Source: JACKIC01 sp964543795 (GTDB lineage Bacteria > Planctomycetota > UBA1135 > UBA2386). From it: a DNA stretch of 64,000 nucleotides. Location: assembly GCA_964543795.1 (NCBI GenBank), contig CAZIZN010000007.1, positions 124,001 to 188,000 on the forward strand, written 5' to 3'. Below, in pieces: positions 62,341-64,000 of this stretch; within the stretch, counting starts at the first letter, position 1, and each line of letters starts with the position of its first letter. The position numbers and the translations under genes were made by a program. Under the pieces are notes generated by a model. The model saw only the letters and a program-made list of their open reading frames with translations. It did not search any database and had not been told where the DNA came from.

Positions 62341-62439
62341 TTGCGTACCGAACCTGGTTCGTTCCACCACCATTTGCTGCGCCGCACCGCAAGAAATGGT
62401 GGTGGAACGAACCTGGTTCGGTACGCAGCTATTCTCGCG
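62335..62439 (-). repeat. dispersed hairpin element, copy 2 (about 105 bp)
   Basis: Reverse-oriented relative to copy 1 (45766-45865). The hairpin at 62342-62427 has 34-bp arms with one mismatch and an 18-nt loop. The outer ends are the same as in copy 1: ATGTAG at the argS end and, on the other side, the sequence that gives CGA GAA TAG to the minus-strand gene. The first 45 bases of the element, read from its GAATAG end, are identical in both copies. Confidence 0.88.
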
Positions 62440-64000
62440 GCAGGCGCAAGTCGATGGTGCTGGTGGCGCCGGGCTCGACGGCGACCTCGACCTCGGGGGA
62501 GCAGCGGGTCCCGGTATGGGAGACGGTCCGCGCCCGGATCAGGTACTTGCCCGGCGCCAGACCGGCGAGACGGTAGGCCCCGCTCTCGGCCTGGGTCGGT
62601 GCGGACCAGATCGCGGTGCCCGCCGGCCTCGCCTCGACGACTACCGCGCCGGGCCGCACATCCTCCGGCACGTGCACGTTGCCGCGGATCTGCCCGGCTC
62701 TGCTCAGCGGGATGTGCTCGCACTCCGTCGTCGATGCCTCGTGGACGCTCTGCGCCTGCGTCGTCTTCGCCACGTAGTCCTCGTGGCGGACGTGCAGCAC
62801 GTAGTCGCCAGCCGGGACCTCGTCGATCTGGGCCCAGCCCTGTTCCGTGGTCCGGGCGTGCGGAACCCCAGCGGCGCCGGCACGGCCACGAACGATCAGT
62901 TCGACCTCGGCGCGGTGCACCGGCGCGTTCGTGTCCGCGTCGCACACCTGCACGCGCAGTCGTCCCGTGCGCAGCACGAGGTCTTGGCGCAGATCGCGCC
63001 GGCCGGGCGGCACCAGCAGCTCGGTGACGGCCAGCACGACCTGTCCGGGCCGGCCATGGCGCAGCGAGCAGGTGCCGCTCTCCACCGCAGCGAACCGGAA
63101 GGAGCCGTCCGCTCCCGTCGTCACGCTGCGGCCGCCGACGCCCGGCAAGCCGAAGTCGACGGCGCCCCCGTCGATGATCGAGACGACGCAGCCGGGCACC
63201 GGGCCGTCGACACCGCTGACGACACCGTGCACGGTCGTCAGCACGGGTCGGCGCAGTTCGACGCGTGTCGTCTCGCCGCCCGCGACCGCGAACGGCTGCG
63301 TCGACGAGAGGATGTCGCTGCCGCGGCCTTCGTCCAGCTCGAGCACCGCATCGCCGAGACTGGCTTCGCTCGACGAACGCGTCAGCCGCACCGTGTACGC
63401 ACCGGGCGAGAGCGGTCCGACCAGCACGTTGCCGTCGGCGTCGGTGGTGGCGCGACGGCTCGGACCGGACGTCCCGCCCGCCGCGGGACCGGTGATGCGT
63501 AGCGTGTCGCGTGGCGACGCAGCGCTGTCGGCCGCCAGCACGCGGATCGCTGCGAAACCCGGTCTGCGCATCGTCAGGCACGCATGGATCTCGCCCGTCG
63601 TCGGCACGACGACCCCGATGGGCGCCGCGTCGGCGAAAGCGGCGTGGCTGGCGTCGACCGTTGCGGCTCCGGCGGGCAGTCCGCTGACGACCGCTGTGCC
63701 GCGGTCGTCGGCTGCGGCGAGAGCGAGCGGCGGCAGCCACGCGGCGCGCGGGTCGTTCGGGTCCGCTGCGCGAGAGATGCGGAGGTCGGCGCCGCCGACC
63801 GGCTCGCCCCCCTCGTCGACCACCGTCACCCGCAGGACCGCTCCACGGTCCGCGACCAGACGGATGTCCTCGAGCACCTGTCCCGGCCGCGCATGCAGCC
63901 CTCCCCGCAGCACCAGCCGATGGCCCTTGCCGCGCGCCATCAGCGTGAGGGCGCCCGCCGGGGCCGATGCGATCCGGAAGCGCCCGTCCGCGTCGGTGGT
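62429..64000 (-). CDS. large protein with carboxypeptidase-regulatory (Ig-like) repeats, 5' end outside window
   Basis: About 524 codons are visible. The frame is open to the right edge and no start is convincing, so this is the C-terminal part. It is built of repeated CarboxypepD_reg/MG2-like beta-sandwich domains of about 85-95 residues, each with a DADGNVLVGPLSPGAYTVRL- or GADGSFRFAAVESGTCSLR-type core, for example LRVTVVDEGGEPVGGADLRI, GVVSGVDGPVPGCVVSI, and GNVHVPEDVRPGAVVVEARP. Such domains sit in large surface or secreted proteins of Planctomycetota. Its last codons CGA GAA TAG belong to hairpin element copy 2. Confidence 0.82.
   Translation of the reverse strand, partial: TTDADGRFRIASAPAGALTLMARGKGHRLVLRGGLHARPGQVLEDIRLVADRGAVLRVTVVDEGGEPVGGADLRISRAADPNDPRAAWLPPLALAAADDRGTAVVSGLPAGAATVDASHAAFADAAPIGVVVPTTGEIHACLTMRRPGFAAIRVLAADSAASPRDTLRITGPAAGGTSGPSRRATTDADGNVLVGPLSPGAYTVRLTRSSSEASLGDAVLELDEGRGSDILSSTQPFAVAGGETTRVELRRPVLTTVHGVVSGVDGPVPGCVVSIIDGGAVDFGLPGVGGRSVTTGADGSFRFAAVESGTCSLRHGRPGQVVLAVTELLVPPGRRDLRQDLVLRTGRLRVQVCDADTNAPVHRAEVELIVRGRAGAAGVPHARTTEQGWAQIDEVPAGDYVLHVRHEDYVAKTTQAQSVHEASTTECEHIPLSRAGQIRGNVHVPEDVRPGAVVVEARPAGTAIWSAPTQAESGAYRLAGLAPGKYLIRARTVSHTGTRCSPEVEVAVEPGATSTIDLRLPRE

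Overview
The window is a very G+C-rich chromosomal segment with tightly packed genes. I read it as Planctomycetota, probably a Saltatorellus-like or other deep-branching lineage; this is inference. The grounds are an ECF sigma factor overlapping a Pkn-type kinase, many large secreted proteins of unknown role, a heme-c/copper-monooxygenase-like/TPR fusion lipoprotein, sialidase-fold lipoproteins, HpnC/D/E squalene genes and a recurring C-terminal domain on secreted proteins. There are no tRNA or rRNA genes and no CRISPR array.

Layout. 1-2.7 kb: ECF sigma factor and Ser/Thr kinase (minus strand). 2.7-7.6 kb: aminotransferase, large PIG-L deacetylase and an exported alpha/alpha-barrel-like protein. 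7.7-10.3 kb: YfcH-like epimerase, a secreted serpin and a 115-bp tandem repeat. 10.3-15.1 kb: secreted beta-propeller, HEAT-VWA protein, TPR-like protein and polyphosphate glucokinase. 15.3-18.6 kb: an A/T-richer island of unknown genes, including a 1,344-bp insertion bounded by 45-bp direct repeats that splits a small ORF. 18.6-21.7 kb: hpnC-hpnD-hpnE. 21.8-26.5 kb: DUF669-like protein, RecN and a secreted trypsin-fold protease. 26.5-33.0 kb: a seven-gene minus-strand run with two ABC exporters, ctaA, ctaB and a DUF420 protein, probably serving heme A/cytochrome oxidase biogenesis. 33-41.5 kb: secreted and surface proteins, rsmD and an FHA-VWA membrane protein. 41.5-45.4 kb: moaA, then a murein-peptide amidase-like lipoprotein with two Opp-type permeases. 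45.4-53.8 kb: hydroxyproline-epimerase-like racemase, DUF445, a PDZ-like protein, a polytopic glycosyltransferase-like protein and a sialidase/SGNH fusion lipoprotein. 53.9-64 kb: ABC-F ATPase, the heme-c/TPR lipoprotein, ppdK, argS and part of a large Ig-like-repeat protein.

Operons are tight: ATGA or GTGA 4-nt overlaps join many pairs and help fix starts. At least seven genes have a GCTANNNT hexamer only 8-11 nt before the start codon, which suggests leaderless mRNAs.

Most notable: (1) the 1,344-bp insertion, whose conceptual removal restores a 122-codon ORF exactly and which carries three unknown small genes; (2) a hairpin element of about 100 bp found twice in opposite orientation, each time between convergent genes and supplying the stop codon on both sides; (3) the GCTANNNT leaderless promoter pattern; (4) a shared C-terminal domain on four secreted proteins.
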